Shown here piece after piece: positions 15,884-24,218 of a stretch of DNA of 64,000 nt. The translations under genes were made by a program, and so were the position numbers. The DNA comes from Paraburkholderia sp. (GTDB taxonomy: Bacteria; Pseudomonadota; Gammaproteobacteria; Burkholderiales; Burkholderiaceae), in the NCBI GenBank assembly GCA_004322045.1, contig SCRN01000033.1, forward strand, positions 1 through 64,000, given 5' to 3'. The stretch's first letter is position 1; each line of letters begins with the position of its first letter. The notes under the pieces are model-generated. The model was not told the DNA's origin. It saw only the letters and a program-made list of their open reading frames with translations, and ran no database searches.

Positions 15884-16327
15884 CGGGTCATAACTTTATC
15901 AATCAACTGACTCCGGGACCGTCCGCGCAGGACCGGTGCAGCGCCCATTTCGGCCGTCATCCGTCGGCATGTGGCGCCGTGCGGACATGCGTAGGTCCGC
16001 GAAGTTGCCAGATGCTAATGAGCCCAAGCCGCTTTTTCGGCACTTGCCCTTGTTTCTAGGACCAGGTGACGGTTGCGCGCCATTCATCCTGCGCCGGAAG
16101 GCCCGTTGGCGGCTGCTTCGCAAGGCGCTGGGATGCCGCAGACCGCAGACCACTGAGTGCTCAGCGCGATCGCCGAGCGCGATGTCAAATTGACCAAAAC
16201 CCCAATCGGCTTTCGCATTCGATCGGGGGATGTGATGGACACGCGGTCGCAGCTATCGGCGGGCGCCACACCGGACGCGCTATACTTTCGCGCTTTCATA
16301 GCATGCCTCAGGCGCCTAGGACCACCC
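15884..16327. other. Gap of 444 bp carrying a diverged repeat
   Basis: No gene is visible. It contains copy B of the glycosylase-edge repeat (16181-16236) and overlapping frames without motifs on both strands. It appears to mark the right end of the disturbed accessory region, since beyond it GC content and gene packing become those of the chromosome. Confidence 0.5.
16181..16236 (+). repeat. Copy B of the diverged 55-bp direct repeat
   Basis: This segment matches 14647-14701 from GATGTCAAATT to GGGGGATGTGAT with about nine mismatches and one extra G. The extra G breaks the reading frame after the first codons of glycosylase-like sequence, so this copy is non-coding. Confidence 0.7.
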
Positions 16328-16669
16328 ATGAGCACATTGCCCCCGTGCCCCCAATGCCACTCCGAGTTCACCTACGAAGATGGCGCGATTCTCATTTGCC
16401 CGGAATGCGCACATGAATGGTCGGCGCAAGCCGCGACGCCGGTCGAAACGGGCGAACGCGTTTATCGCGATTCGGCCGGAAATGTCCTGCAGGATGGAGA
16501 TACCGTCACGATCATCAAGGACTTGAAGCCGAAAGGTTCAACCGGTGTGATCAAGATGGGCACGAAGGTAAAAAACATCCGCCTTGTGGACAGCGATCAC
16601 GATATCGACTGCAAAATCGATGGTTTCGGTGCCATGAGCCTGAAGTCGGAGTTCGTGAAGAAGGCGTGA
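16328..16669 (+). CDS. yjdM: Zinc ribbon protein of the YjdM/PhnA family
   Basis: This 113-residue cytoplasmic protein has an N-terminal zinc ribbon with CPQC (7-10) and CPEC (24-27), followed by the compact PhnA C-terminal domain ([52 protein letters not shown]). Despite the old name, YjdM is not needed for phosphonate use, and its function is unsettled. The length matches the family. The start at 16328 gives the standard family N-terminus. Confidence 0.93.
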   Translation: MSTLPPCPQCHSEFTYEDGAILICPECAHEWSAQAATPVETGERVYRDSAGNVLQDGDTVTIIKDLKPKGSTGVIKMGTKVKNIRLVDSDHDIDCKIDGFGAMSLKSEFVKKA

Positions 16670-16776
16670 GCAGGCGTTAAGAGCCGACGCATCGTCGCAA
16701 GAGACGCTCGCCTGCGGGATTCGTTTGTCAGGTGTAGGCTGCCCGCAACCGTTTCATTCGACGAGGGAGCAGCGCG

Positions 16777-17337
16777 ATGAATGGCACCACCCACGCAATC
16801 CGACGTGCGCTCGGCGCGAGCCTGTGCGTGCTACTGCTGCACGGTGCGGCTGCCCACGCGGCGGATGCGTTCGAGATCGCTTCGTCGGGCCTGCCCGACG
16901 GCGGCACGCTTTCGCTCACGCATGCGGGTAGCCAAAACCATTGCGGCGGAGACGATGTCCCACCGCCGCTGCAGTGGCGCAATGCGCCCGCGGCCACGCG
17001 CAGCTTCGCCATTACGATGTTCGACCCCGACGGCGCGAAGGGCTTGGGTGTCACGCACTGGGTCCTATACGGCATTCCCGCTTCGACGACATCGCTTGCG
17101 GCGGGCGGCGCATTACCCGCCGGTGTGCGCGTCGGCCCTAACGTGAGCGGGCAGGCGGCTTATCGCGGGCCATGTCCGCCGGTGGGCGATATCGCTCATC
17201 ACTATATCGTCCAGATCTATGCGCTCGATCTCGCGCCGGACGCGCTCCCAGCCGCTCTGACGCGCGATGCGTTACACGCGGCGATCAAGGACCATGTCCT
17301 CGCTAATAGCAGCACGGTGCTGCGGTTCGGGCGTTGA
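16777..17337 (+). CDS. Exported YbhB/YbcL-type PEBP (Raf kinase inhibitor-like) protein
   Basis: This 186-residue protein has a Sec signal peptide (hydrophobic 13-25, cleavage after AHA at about 28). The PEBP fold follows with the ligand-pocket motifs TMFDPDG and THWVLYGIP, then AYRGPCPPVGD and HHYIVQIYALD. These periplasmic proteins bind anionic or phospholipid-like ligands; the cellular role in bacteria is not established. GAGGGAG lies just upstream of ATG 16777. The gene stands alone, with about 200 bp to the next gene. Confidence 0.92.
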   Translation: MNGTTHAIRRALGASLCVLLLHGAAAHAADAFEIASSGLPDGGTLSLTHAGSQNHCGGDDVPPPLQWRNAPAATRSFAITMFDPDGAKGLGVTHWVLYGIPASTTSLAAGGALPAGVRVGPNVSGQAAYRGPCPPVGDIAHHYIVQIYALDLAPDALPAALTRDALHAAIKDHVLANSSTVLRFGR

Positions 17338-17533
17338 CCGCTGGTTATGGGCGGCCAGCACGAACGCTCGCGTGGCCCTGGCCGAAGCGCCGCGAACAGC
17401 CTGTGGTAATGAGGGGGACGGCGCTGCCGCCCGGCCCTTGTCCGTTAGACATAGCGCCGTGCCTGCCGTCGATTGGGCGGGTAGAATCGCGGGCAATGTG
17501 CGTAATGCTTTGCACCCAATCATCGAACCTGCC

Positions 17534-18073
17534 ATGACCGTCACGCCCCATCTGCCGCCCGATACCGCAACCGATCTTCCCGCCGACGTACAAATCGCCG
17601 ACGCACCAGAAGCCGTGCATGAGGACCGGCTATGGTGCGACGGCGGCTGGACCGCACGCGTGGTCAAGAACGAGGACGACGACGGGTGGGCCGTAGAAAT
17701 GATCAAGGACGGTGAGCCCGAGCCCGCACTTGTCGGGCCCTGGACTATGGGCCGCAACAAGAAGGACCCGAAGCCGCTCGACACTTCCGCGTTCAACACG
17801 CTCGTAAAAACGGCGTCCGAAGTATTGCGCCGGCACGAGCAGCAGTTGCGCGCGCAATTGCATCGGCGCGTAACCGTGGCGGCTGCGACCGGCGATGGGG
17901 AGTTGGACATCACGCTCGACATCGTGCCGGAAGAGGACGAGCCCTATGCATTGCTGACCGCATTCGACGCGTTCGGCGAGCAGCTCGCGCAAGTGCAAGT
18001 GGCGGTCAACTTCAAGCTCAGCCGGGCGAGCGCGGCTAGCTGGGTGGAAAACGCCTTCCGCCGTCCGGGCTAA
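17534..18073 (+). CDS. Conserved hypothetical cytoplasmic protein
   Basis: This 179-residue acidic protein has no signal peptide or membrane segment. Readable features are an acidic N-terminus, WTARVVKNEDDDGWAVEMIKDGEPEPALVGPWTMGRNKKDPKPLD in the first half, and a predicted beta-rich second half with ELDITLDIVPEEDEPYALLTAFD. I do not recognise a domain. The pattern looks like a Burkholderiales-specific orphan. The start at 17534 is chosen because upstream sequence in frame has no ribosome site and low coding character. Confidence 0.7.
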   Translation: MTVTPHLPPDTATDLPADVQIADAPEAVHEDRLWCDGGWTARVVKNEDDDGWAVEMIKDGEPEPALVGPWTMGRNKKDPKPLDTSAFNTLVKTASEVLRRHEQQLRAQLHRRVTVAAATGDGELDITLDIVPEEDEPYALLTAFDAFGEQLAQVQVAVNFKLSRASAASWVENAFRRPG

Positions 18074-18428
18074 TCGCGAATCTTGGGTCCGTAGCGCGTC
18101 GCCTGACCGAAGCAGGCGTTCAGGACCATCGCGCAGGACTAGGTGTCACCGGGACCGCGCCGATTCGGCTGTGCAGGGATGCGATTGGCGCCCCCTTTCT
18201 GTAGCGCTTGCCGCAGGGCAGGACCTTTCCCTCGGTGCAATGGACGCGCCTCCCCGCGAACGTAGGCACGTGAATTGCTCTCGACAATGCACGGCGCATG
18301 CGACGCGTTCCGCACTCGGGACTCGAGCGAAGGCACGCGCGCGAACGCTGGGATGGCCGATCGTCAACGCCACAGGGCGGGCCTTAACGCCAGTGCCTGA
18401 CGGCCCGTCTTGCCAAGGGAGAGTTCTC
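18074..18428. other. Gap of 355 bp upstream of the entericidin gene
   Basis: No gene is seen. It should contain the promoter of the entericidin gene, but I cannot point to a clear -35/-10 pair. Confidence 0.4.
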
Positions 18429-18566
18429 ATGACACGACTTATTGCACTCGTTGTACTAGGAAGTACCGTCTTGCTGACGGCCTGCAATACCGTTGCCGGG
18501 GCCGGCGAAGACATCTCGAAGGGCGGTCACGCCATCACCAACTCGGCCGAGAAGCACTCGGACTAG
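18429..18566 (+). CDS. Entericidin A/B-family lipoprotein
   Basis: This 45-residue lipoprotein has a signal sequence with lipobox LLTAC (Cys19). The mature peptide NTVAGAGEDISKGGHAITNSAEKH is the entericidin signature (CNTxxGxGxDIxxxGxxIxxxA). Entericidins are small membrane lipoproteins, ecnA/ecnB in E. coli, linked to stationary-phase lysis and envelope stress; in Burkholderiales they are common single genes. It should be anchored by its N-terminal lipid. Length and motif match the family closely. Confidence 0.92.
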   Translation: MTRLIALVVLGSTVLLTACNTVAGAGEDISKGGHAITNSAEKHSD

Positions 18567-18634
18567 GCAGGCCGGGTCGCGGTGGCCTAGCCCTTCGCCG
18601 GTGCGGTCTGCCGAAATGACCCGGATGCCCACGG

Positions 18635-18660
18635 CAGATGGTTGCGCGAGCAACCATCTG
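18635..18660. repeat. Perfect 11-bp stem hairpin with GCGA tetraloop
   Basis: CAGATGGTTGC (18635-18645), loop GCGA, then the exact reverse complement (18650-18660). It lies 69 bp after the entericidin stop and 202 bp before the chemoreceptor. No T tract follows on the plus strand (AAAAA does), so it is not a textbook terminator in either direction. It could protect the 3' end of the entericidin mRNA or be a protein-binding palindrome. Confidence 0.7.
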
Positions 18661-18861
18661 AAAAATGCTGCGTCAACCTGATGCACCCACTGGCGAATCG
18701 TCGCCCGCCGAACTTCACGCCGGCCTCAAAGCGCCGCTTTTGACCCCCAAACCTCAAGTTCCCCGTAAGCAAGCCGTTAAATGGCTGAAAGCGCGGGCCG
18801 CGCGACCAAACGTCACGCCGCTTGCCGCGCCTGCTCACTATTTGCCTGAGGATTGTCATTG

Positions 18862-20406
18862 ATGCGCAACAACGTGCCTGTTACTCAGCACGAATACAAG
18901 CTGCCCGACGATGCGACGCTGATGTCCACCACCGACACTCAAAGCCGCATCACCTATGCGAATGCGGCGTTCGTCGAAGCGAGCGGTTTCGCGTTGGATG
19001 AGTTGGAAGGCGAACCGCACAACATCGTGCGCCATCCCGACATGCCGCAAGAAGCGTTCGCCGATATGTGGGCGACGCTCAAAGGCGGCGAGCCGTGGAC
19101 GGCGATCGTGCAAAATCGTCGTAAGAACGGCGATCACTACTGGGTAAGAGCCAACGCCACCCCTATCGCGCGCGGCGGCCGTACCGTTGGCTACATGTCG
19201 GTGCGCACGAAAGCGTCGCACGAAGAAGTTGCAGCGGCGCAAACGTTGTATGCCGCGATTCGCGAGGGTCGCGCGGGCAACCGAGCGCTGCATAAGGGCG
19301 TTCTCGTGCGCACGGGATGGTTGCGCTGGACTAGCGCGCTCAAGACGATGTCCGTACGGTGGCGTATCCGCAGCGCGTCGATCGCGCTGCTGCCCGTGCT
19401 CGCCGGCGCCGCGGCAGCGGGCGGGCAAAGCGGGATAGGGCTCGCTGTATTCGCCGCGCTCGCCGCTGTCGCGCTCTGCTGCACGTCGCTGTATTTGGAA
19501 GCGCAACTCGCGCGGCCGCTCGAGCGTCTACGGCGGCACGCGCTCGACGTGGCTTCGGGGCAAGGGCGCCAGACGGAGGAGCTCGGCCGCGTCGACGAGA
19601 TCGGCATGACCCTGCGCACGGTCAATCAACTGGGCTTGATGTTTCGCTGGCTCGTCGACGACGTGAGCGAGCAAGTGCGCCAGGTGCAACAGTCGATCAA
19701 CGAGTTCGCGCAAGGCAACGTCGATCTTAGTTCGCGCACGGAGCAAGCGGCATCGAGCGTGCAGCAGACGGCCTCGTCGATGACGCAAATGACCTCCACC
19801 GTAAAGAGCAATGCGGAGACGGCGGCGGCCGCCAACCAGCTGTCGAGCACGGCAAGCAAGTCGGCCACGGCGGGCGGGCAGGCGGTGTCGGAAGTCGTTC
19901 ACACGATGAACGACATCACGGACAGCTCGCGCAAGATCGCCGACATCATTGGCGTGATCGACGGCATCGCGTTCCAGACGAACATTCTTGCGCTCAATGC
20001 GGCCGTCGAGGCGGCGCGCGCAGGCGAGCAGGGCCGCGGCTTCGCCGTCGTGGCAGGCGAAGTGCGCAGCTTGGCGCAACGCAGCGCACAGGCCGCCAAG
20101 GAGATCAAGACGCTCATCGATGCGAGCGTCGCGAAAGTCGAATCGGGCTCGCAGCTCGTCGATGACGCGGGCCGCACGATGGACGACATCGTCTCGCAGG
20201 TCAAGCGCGTGTCCGACCTCATCGCCGAAATCAGTTCGGCCACGAACGAACAGAGCGCCGGCGTCGCCCAGGTGGATCGCGCGGTCTGCGAGCTAGACAA
20301 CATCACGCAGCAAAATGCGGCGCTCGTCGAACAAAGCACAGCGGCGCTCGCGAGCTTGAGGCAGCAGGCGACGCGCTTGGTCGACGCCGTCGGCGTGTTT
20401 CACTGA
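18862..20406 (+). CDS. Aer-type methyl-accepting chemotaxis protein (PAS-HAMP-MCP)
   Basis: This 514-residue receptor has a PAS domain at about 15-125 ([23 protein letters not shown], as in Aer), which probably binds FAD and senses redox or oxygen. Membrane segments lie at about 170-215 and are followed by a HAMP-like region. A signalling domain covers about 260-510, with the conserved hairpin tip around [28 protein letters not shown]. It signals to CheA/CheW. No C-terminal receptor-methylation pentapeptide is present, as in other Aer proteins. GAGGAT upstream of ATG 18862 sets the start. It stands alone. Confidence 0.93.
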   Translation: MRNNVPVTQHEYKLPDDATLMSTTDTQSRITYANAAFVEASGFALDELEGEPHNIVRHPDMPQEAFADMWATLKGGEPWTAIVQNRRKNGDHYWVRANATPIARGGRTVGYMSVRTKASHEEVAAAQTLYAAIREGRAGNRALHKGVLVRTGWLRWTSALKTMSVRWRIRSASIALLPVLAGAAAAGGQSGIGLAVFAALAAVALCCTSLYLEAQLARPLERLRRHALDVASGQGRQTEELGRVDEIGMTLRTVNQLGLMFRWLVDDVSEQVRQVQQSINEFAQGNVDLSSRTEQAASSVQQTASSMTQMTSTVKSNAETAAAANQLSSTASKSATAGGQAVSEVVHTMNDITDSSRKIADIIGVIDGIAFQTNILALNAAVEAARAGEQGRGFAVVAGEVRSLAQRSAQAAKEIKTLIDASVAKVESGSQLVDDAGRTMDDIVSQVKRVSDLIAEISSATNEQSAGVAQVDRAVCELDNITQQNAALVEQSTAALASLRQQATRLVDAVGVFH

Positions 20407-20422
20407 CGGCCGCCGCGCTGCG

Positions 20423-20728
20423 TCACTTCGATTCGCTGGTCCGCGCGGCACCCTTTTCCGGCGCATCGTCCTTGCCCACGGCCCGGCGAATCGCATGTTT
20501 GGTGGCGTCGTATCCGGTGCGTGCGCCGCTGGCGATGGCATGGCCGGCGGCCTTCGCCGTGCTCGCGACGCCGTGCGCCGCTTCACGCGCCCCTTCGCCG
20601 ACTTTCTTGCCGGCGGTCTTGATGTCTTGTTTTGCTTCGTGCGCGGTTTCCTTGACGCCGGCATGAGCGGCGGGAGTCAGCACCGTGCAAATCAACGCTG
20701 CTGCCAGCAAGCGACGGGTATGCTTCAT
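20423..20728 (-). CDS. Small exported Ala/Lys-rich protein at the end of the polyene operon
   Basis: This 101-residue protein has a clear Sec signal peptide (hydrophobic 8-20, cleavage after AHA at about 23). The mature region is low in complexity and amphipathic: KETAHEAKQDIKTAGKKVGEGAREAAHGVASTAKAAGHAI, with an 11-residue-like periodicity reminiscent of LEA-type proteins. It should be periplasmic. It begins only 12 bp after the dehydratase stop and has AAGGAG just before ATG, so it may be co-transcribed with the aryl-polyene operon. Its link to the pigment is positional only. Confidence 0.75.
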   Translation of the reverse strand: MKHTRRLLAAALICTVLTPAAHAGVKETAHEAKQDIKTAGKKVGEGAREAAHGVASTAKAAGHAIASGARTGYDATKHAIRRAVGKDDAPEKGAARTSESK

Positions 20729-20740
20729 CGACTTCTCCTT

Positions 20741-21244
20741 TTATAGGTCGTTGGATGGGGTGGCGGCTGCCGCGTGCGTGTCGGCGTCGAGGATGACGGC
20801 GGCTCGCCCTTCGAGCAGCACGGATTCGCCGCAGCGCACAGTGAAGCGGTAAAGGACCGTGTTGGCGTCGCCGCCGATACGTTGCGCGCTGATGGCAAGC
20901 GGTGCGTCGAACGTGTCGAGCCGGTCGACATAGGTTTGCACGCTGCGCACGCTTGCGAGCAAGCCCGCGCGCGGGCGGCCCGACGCCGCGCCTAGCACCG
21001 CGCCATGCACGGCCATCGCTTGAGCCGCATACTCCACGCCGCAAACGGCGCCGAGCCGGCCGTTCAAGCGCAGCGGGTTGTGCGCGTCGCGGTGCGTCGT
21101 TGCACTGCATTCAATCGTTTCGTCGTCCCAGCGCACGACTTCGTCGAGCAGACACATTGCATCGCTGTGAGGGATGTGCGCCGCAATCCAATCGTGATTG
21201 AACGGCGGTTCGAGCGGATGTGCGAGCGAAGGCGTCGTAGTCAT
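20741..21244 (-). CDS. Hotdog-fold 3-hydroxyacyl-ACP dehydratase of the aryl-polyene cluster
   Basis: This 167-residue FabA/FabZ-like hotdog protein matches the ApeP-type dehydratases: HIPHSDAMCLLDEV near the N-terminus (catalytic His region), RLGAVCGVEYAAQAMAVHGA as the central helix, and VQTYVDRLDTFDAPLAISAQ. It removes water from 3-hydroxyacyl-ACP intermediates to create the conjugated double bonds. Its ATG overlaps the stop of the chain-length factor gene (ATGA), so translation is coupled. A second dehydratase domain exists on the ligase gene, so the cluster has two, as in known APE clusters. Confidence 0.88.
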   Translation of the reverse strand: MTTTPSLAHPLEPPFNHDWIAAHIPHSDAMCLLDEVVRWDDETIECSATTHRDAHNPLRLNGRLGAVCGVEYAAQAMAVHGAVLGAASGRPRAGLLASVRSVQTYVDRLDTFDAPLAISAQRIGGDANTVLYRFTVRCGESVLLEGRAAVILDADTHAAAATPSNDL

Positions 21245-22065
21245 AGCGGGGCAGGTTGCGTGCGTGCGCTCATGGGCGTGATGTCGATCCGCATACGCAG
21301 ATCGTCGAGATAGTCGAGCACGACGGTCGCGGCTTGTCGCGCGGCCACGGCCTCGAGCAACGGCAACGCCCGGGCCGCCGGATTGTCGAGCCGCAGCATC
21401 TCGAGCGGCGGCGATGCAAGCGTCGTGGCCTGCGCATCGGTCAGTTGCGCGTCGATGCGGGCGAGCGTGCGCGCGCTCGCGCTCGGCGCGAGCACGAGCG
21501 CGACGCCGAACGCATCGCGGGTAGGGCGCACGGCGCTCAGTGGGGGCGGATACTCGGTATCGGCTGCGATCAGCAGCACGTCGTGTGCATCGACGGCGAC
21601 CTGGCAAAGGCTTTCGAGCAATCCGGCGGCGAAGCTGCCGTCGTGCGCGCATAGCACGTTCGATGCGGGCATCGCGCGCACGGCGATGCTCCAGTAGCCG
21701 GCGGGCGCGTTATGCACCGAGTTGTGGAAACGGGTGGGCGAGATGTAGCGATCGTCTCCCGCCAGCATTTCGCAGATCGCGTGGCAGTTCTGACCGTCGG
21801 CGCCCGACGAAGCAAAAACGCTGCAAAGCTGCGCCGGATCGCGTTCGGCCGCTTGTGCGGCTTCGCTGCCCACTGCCAGCGTCAGCTTGACCGGTACGCT
21901 CGTGCGGCGGCGCTCGGCCGCCGGCAGAGAGGCCGGCGGCGGAATGACGGCGGGCGCATGCACGTACCCGGCCGCACCGGTCAAGACTTGCGCGGCGTGC
22001 GGCCAATTGGCGAGCCCCGGGCCGATGAGCCCGATGCCGTCGAGATAGGCGTGCAGGTTCGTCAT
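21241..22065 (-). CDS. Beta-ketoacyl synthase chain-length factor
   Basis: This 274-residue protein is a partial ketosynthase-like fold of the PF13723 type. Readable blocks are VFASSGADGQNCHAICEML, PTRFHNSVHNAPAGYWSIA and CAHDGSFAAGLLE, where the active-site Cys of real ketosynthases is absent (HDGS). Such proteins dimerise with the ketosynthase and set chain length in aryl-polyene and type II polyketide systems. It overlaps the ketosynthase gene upstream and the dehydratase gene downstream by 4 bp each, which ties the three together as one elongation module. Confidence 0.88.
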   Translation of the reverse strand: MTNLHAYLDGIGLIGPGLANWPHAAQVLTGAAGYVHAPAVIPPPASLPAAERRRTSVPVKLTLAVGSEAAQAAERDPAQLCSVFASSGADGQNCHAICEMLAGDDRYISPTRFHNSVHNAPAGYWSIAVRAMPASNVLCAHDGSFAAGLLESLCQVAVDAHDVLLIAADTEYPPPLSAVRPTRDAFGVALVLAPSASARTLARIDAQLTDAQATTLASPPLEMLRLDNPAARALPLLEAVAARQAATVVLDYLDDLRMRIDITPMSARTQPAPL

Positions 22066-23297
22066 CGTTCGCCGCTCCTTTCATGGATGAGATCCGCGCG
22101 GCCAAACACCAGGCTGCAGTTGGTGCCGCCGAAGCCGAACGAGTTGCTGAGGACCGAACGCAGCGGCGCGTCGCGACTTTCGAGAACATAGCGAAGATTC
22201 AACGCCGGATCGGGCGTTTGGGTGCCGACGCCCGCAGGCATGAATTGGTGTCGCAGCGCGAGGGCGCAGATCACCGCCTCGAGTGCGCCCGCGGCGCCGA
22301 GCGTATGGCCCGTCGCGCCTTTGGTCGAGTTGCACGGCGTGCCGTCGAATAATGCATTGACGGCGAGGCTCTCCGCCGCATCGTTGCCCGGCGTCGCCGT
22401 CCCGTGCAAATTGATGTAGTCGATGTCGGACGCAAGCAGGCCGGCGCCGGCCAGCGCGCCTTCGATCGCCAGGCGCGCACCCAGTCCTTCGGGATGAGGG
22501 CTCGACATGTGGTGCGCATCGTTGGACTCGCCGATGCCGAGCAGCATGATGGCATCGCCGTGCGCACCGGGCGCAACGCCGCGGGTTGGCTGCGGGCGCT
22601 CGAGCAATGCGAATGCGGCCGCTTCGCCGATGGAGATGCCGCGGCGTTCGATGTCGAATGGCCGGCACGGCTCGCGCGAGAGCAACTCCAGCGAGTTGAA
22701 GCCGTAGAGCGTCGTCAGGCAAAGCGAATCGACTCCCCCCACGACGGCCGCGTCGATCAATCCTGCTTCGATCATGCGCCGCGCCGAGCCAAACACCTTC
22801 GCCCCCGACGAGCATGCCGACGAAATCGACACGGCGGGTCCTCGCAGCGCGCAGTAGGCACGCACGAAGGCGGCGAGCGCGTAGCAGTTGTGCGTTTGCG
22901 CATAGTGAAAGTCCGCGGGCAACGCCCCGCTCTGGGCATCGCGCCGGCGGTAGGCCTGTTCGGTTTCGAGGATGCCCGAAGTGCTCGTGCCGACGAAGAC
23001 GCCAACGCGCGTCGCGCCGTAGCGTGCCCTCGCCGCGACGACGGCCTCGGCGAATCCGTCTTGCGCGAGCCCAAGCTGTGCGAGCCGGTGATTGCGGCAG
23101 TCGAATTCGCGCAGATCGGCGCGCACGGGCTCGTCGTCGACGCCGTCGACCGCACCGGTCCATGTGGGGAGATCGGCGCGCTCGAAACGGCACGGCGCAA
23201 GGCCGCTGCGCTGCGCGCGCAACGCCTGCAAGGTTGGGGCGAGGCCACGCCCGATACAGCTCGTCGCAGTGAAGTGGGTGAGGTGCAGAGGGTTCAC
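22062..23297 (-). CDS. Beta-ketoacyl-ACP synthase of the aryl-polyene cluster
   Basis: This 411-residue FabF-type ketosynthase has the full active site: Cys162 in SSACSSG, His298 in NLHGTATPGND, and Lys326 with His331 in STKGATGHTLG, then NSFGFGGTN near the end. It condenses malonyl-ACP with the growing aryl-polyenoyl chain. The start is a GTG at 23297 without a strong ribosome site. It is followed at 4-bp overlap by its chain-length factor, forming the KS-CLF pair that is the signature of aryl-polyene clusters. Only one complete ketosynthase is present in the cluster. Confidence 0.93.
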   Translation of the reverse strand: MNPLHLTHFTATSCIGRGLAPTLQALRAQRSGLAPCRFERADLPTWTGAVDGVDDEPVRADLREFDCRNHRLAQLGLAQDGFAEAVVAARARYGATRVGVFVGTSTSGILETEQAYRRRDAQSGALPADFHYAQTHNCYALAAFVRAYCALRGPAVSISSACSSGAKVFGSARRMIEAGLIDAAVVGGVDSLCLTTLYGFNSLELLSREPCRPFDIERRGISIGEAAAFALLERPQPTRGVAPGAHGDAIMLLGIGESNDAHHMSSPHPEGLGARLAIEGALAGAGLLASDIDYINLHGTATPGNDAAESLAVNALFDGTPCNSTKGATGHTLGAAGALEAVICALALRHQFMPAGVGTQTPDPALNLRYVLESRDAPLRSVLSNSFGFGGTNCSLVFGRADLIHERSGER

Positions 23298-23315
23298 GGC
23301 AGTCGATCCATTGAC

Positions 23316-24218
23316 CTATTCATTGACTTCGAACGATACGGACGCGGCGCGCGTTGCGGCGGCCAGCGGCAGTGTAGCCGTGCTCGCCAGCGCCGCGCGC
23401 AACGTGATGCATGGCAGCGCAGCGTCGCGCGCGGCGCGCAAAACGATCTCGAGCGCATCGATGACGACGGGGCGGCCTCGCTCGTCGCGTGCGGCATGAC
23501 CGTCGTGCAACAGCAGAATGTCGCGCGCCGCGAGGCCGTGCAGCAACCGCTTTGCGACGAGCGCTGCGTCGGGCGTGCGCGTGTCGAAGCCGCGCCGCGT
23601 CCAACTGGCGAGTTGCAGGCCGAGTGCGCATAGAACCGGATCGAGAAACGGATTGCGCAGTCCGGCCGGGGCGCGAAAGAACAACGGCGCGATGCCGCTC
23701 GCATCGTGTAGCGTGCGCTGCGCGGCCTCGATCTCGCGCCGCAATGCGTGCGGGCCTTGCAGCGAAAAATAATGACGATGATGCTGGCTGTGATTTTCCA
23801 CGGCATGGCCGCGCGCGGCGATCGCTTCGACGATGCGCGGATGACGCCGCGCCATTTCACCGATGCAAAAGAACGTGGCTTGCGCCGCATAGCGGTCGAG
23901 CAGATCCAAGACGCGGGGCGTCACCTCGGGATCGGGGCCGTCGTCGATCGTGATCGCGATCCGAGCACCCGCTTGCGCGGGTAATTGCGTCCAATTCGGA
24001 CCGAGCAGCGAACTGCGCGGCCAGAGCCCGGCGGCGGTCAACACGGCATGGGATGCCGCGACTGCGCCGACTGCATAGGGCCAGGCAGACGGTTGCGCGA
24101 CGGCTAACCCCGCGGCTGCGGCGTGCAACGCGACCGTGCCCGCAACCACCGGCGTCGGGCGCCAAGGACGGGGAGCGCCGGCAAGCGGCGAGGCGGGCGG
24201 GCGCGGTGTGGGGCTCAT
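23316..24218 (-). CDS. Polysaccharide deacetylase (NodB-like) in the aryl-polyene operon
   Basis: This 300-residue protein has two hydrophobic N-terminal segments (about 24-42 and 46-64) and a NodB domain. The domain carries the metal/catalytic motif IDDGPD (91-96), the metal-binding NHSQHH (His143, His147), FRAPAGLRNP and LLLHDGH. It is a carbohydrate esterase family 4 enzyme that removes N- or O-acetyl groups at the membrane face. Its gene overlaps the exporter gene by 4 bp and precedes the ketosynthase by 18 bp, so it belongs to the operon. It could trim the sugar added by the GT2 enzyme of the cluster; that is inference. Confidence 0.88.
   Translation of the reverse strand: MSPTPRPPASPLAGAPRPWRPTPVVAGTVALHAAAAGLAVAQPSAWPYAVGAVAASHAVLTAAGLWPRSSLLGPNWTQLPAQAGARIAITIDDGPDPEVTPRVLDLLDRYAAQATFFCIGEMARRHPRIVEAIAARGHAVENHSQHHRHYFSLQGPHALRREIEAAQRTLHDASGIAPLFFRAPAGLRNPFLDPVLCALGLQLASWTRRGFDTRTPDAALVAKRLLHGLAARDILLLHDGHAARDERGRPVVIDALEIVLRAARDAALPCITLRAALASTATLPLAAATRAASVSFEVNE

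Noticed and set aside
16674-16732. GCAGGCG...CGCCTGC dyad after yjdM considered as a terminator
   Set aside because: The loop is too long and no T tract follows.
22404-23633. 409-codon frame on the plus strand through the ketosynthase and deacetylase genes
   Set aside because: Antisense shadow of high-GC genes on the minus strand, with Arg/Ala-rich nonsense composition.
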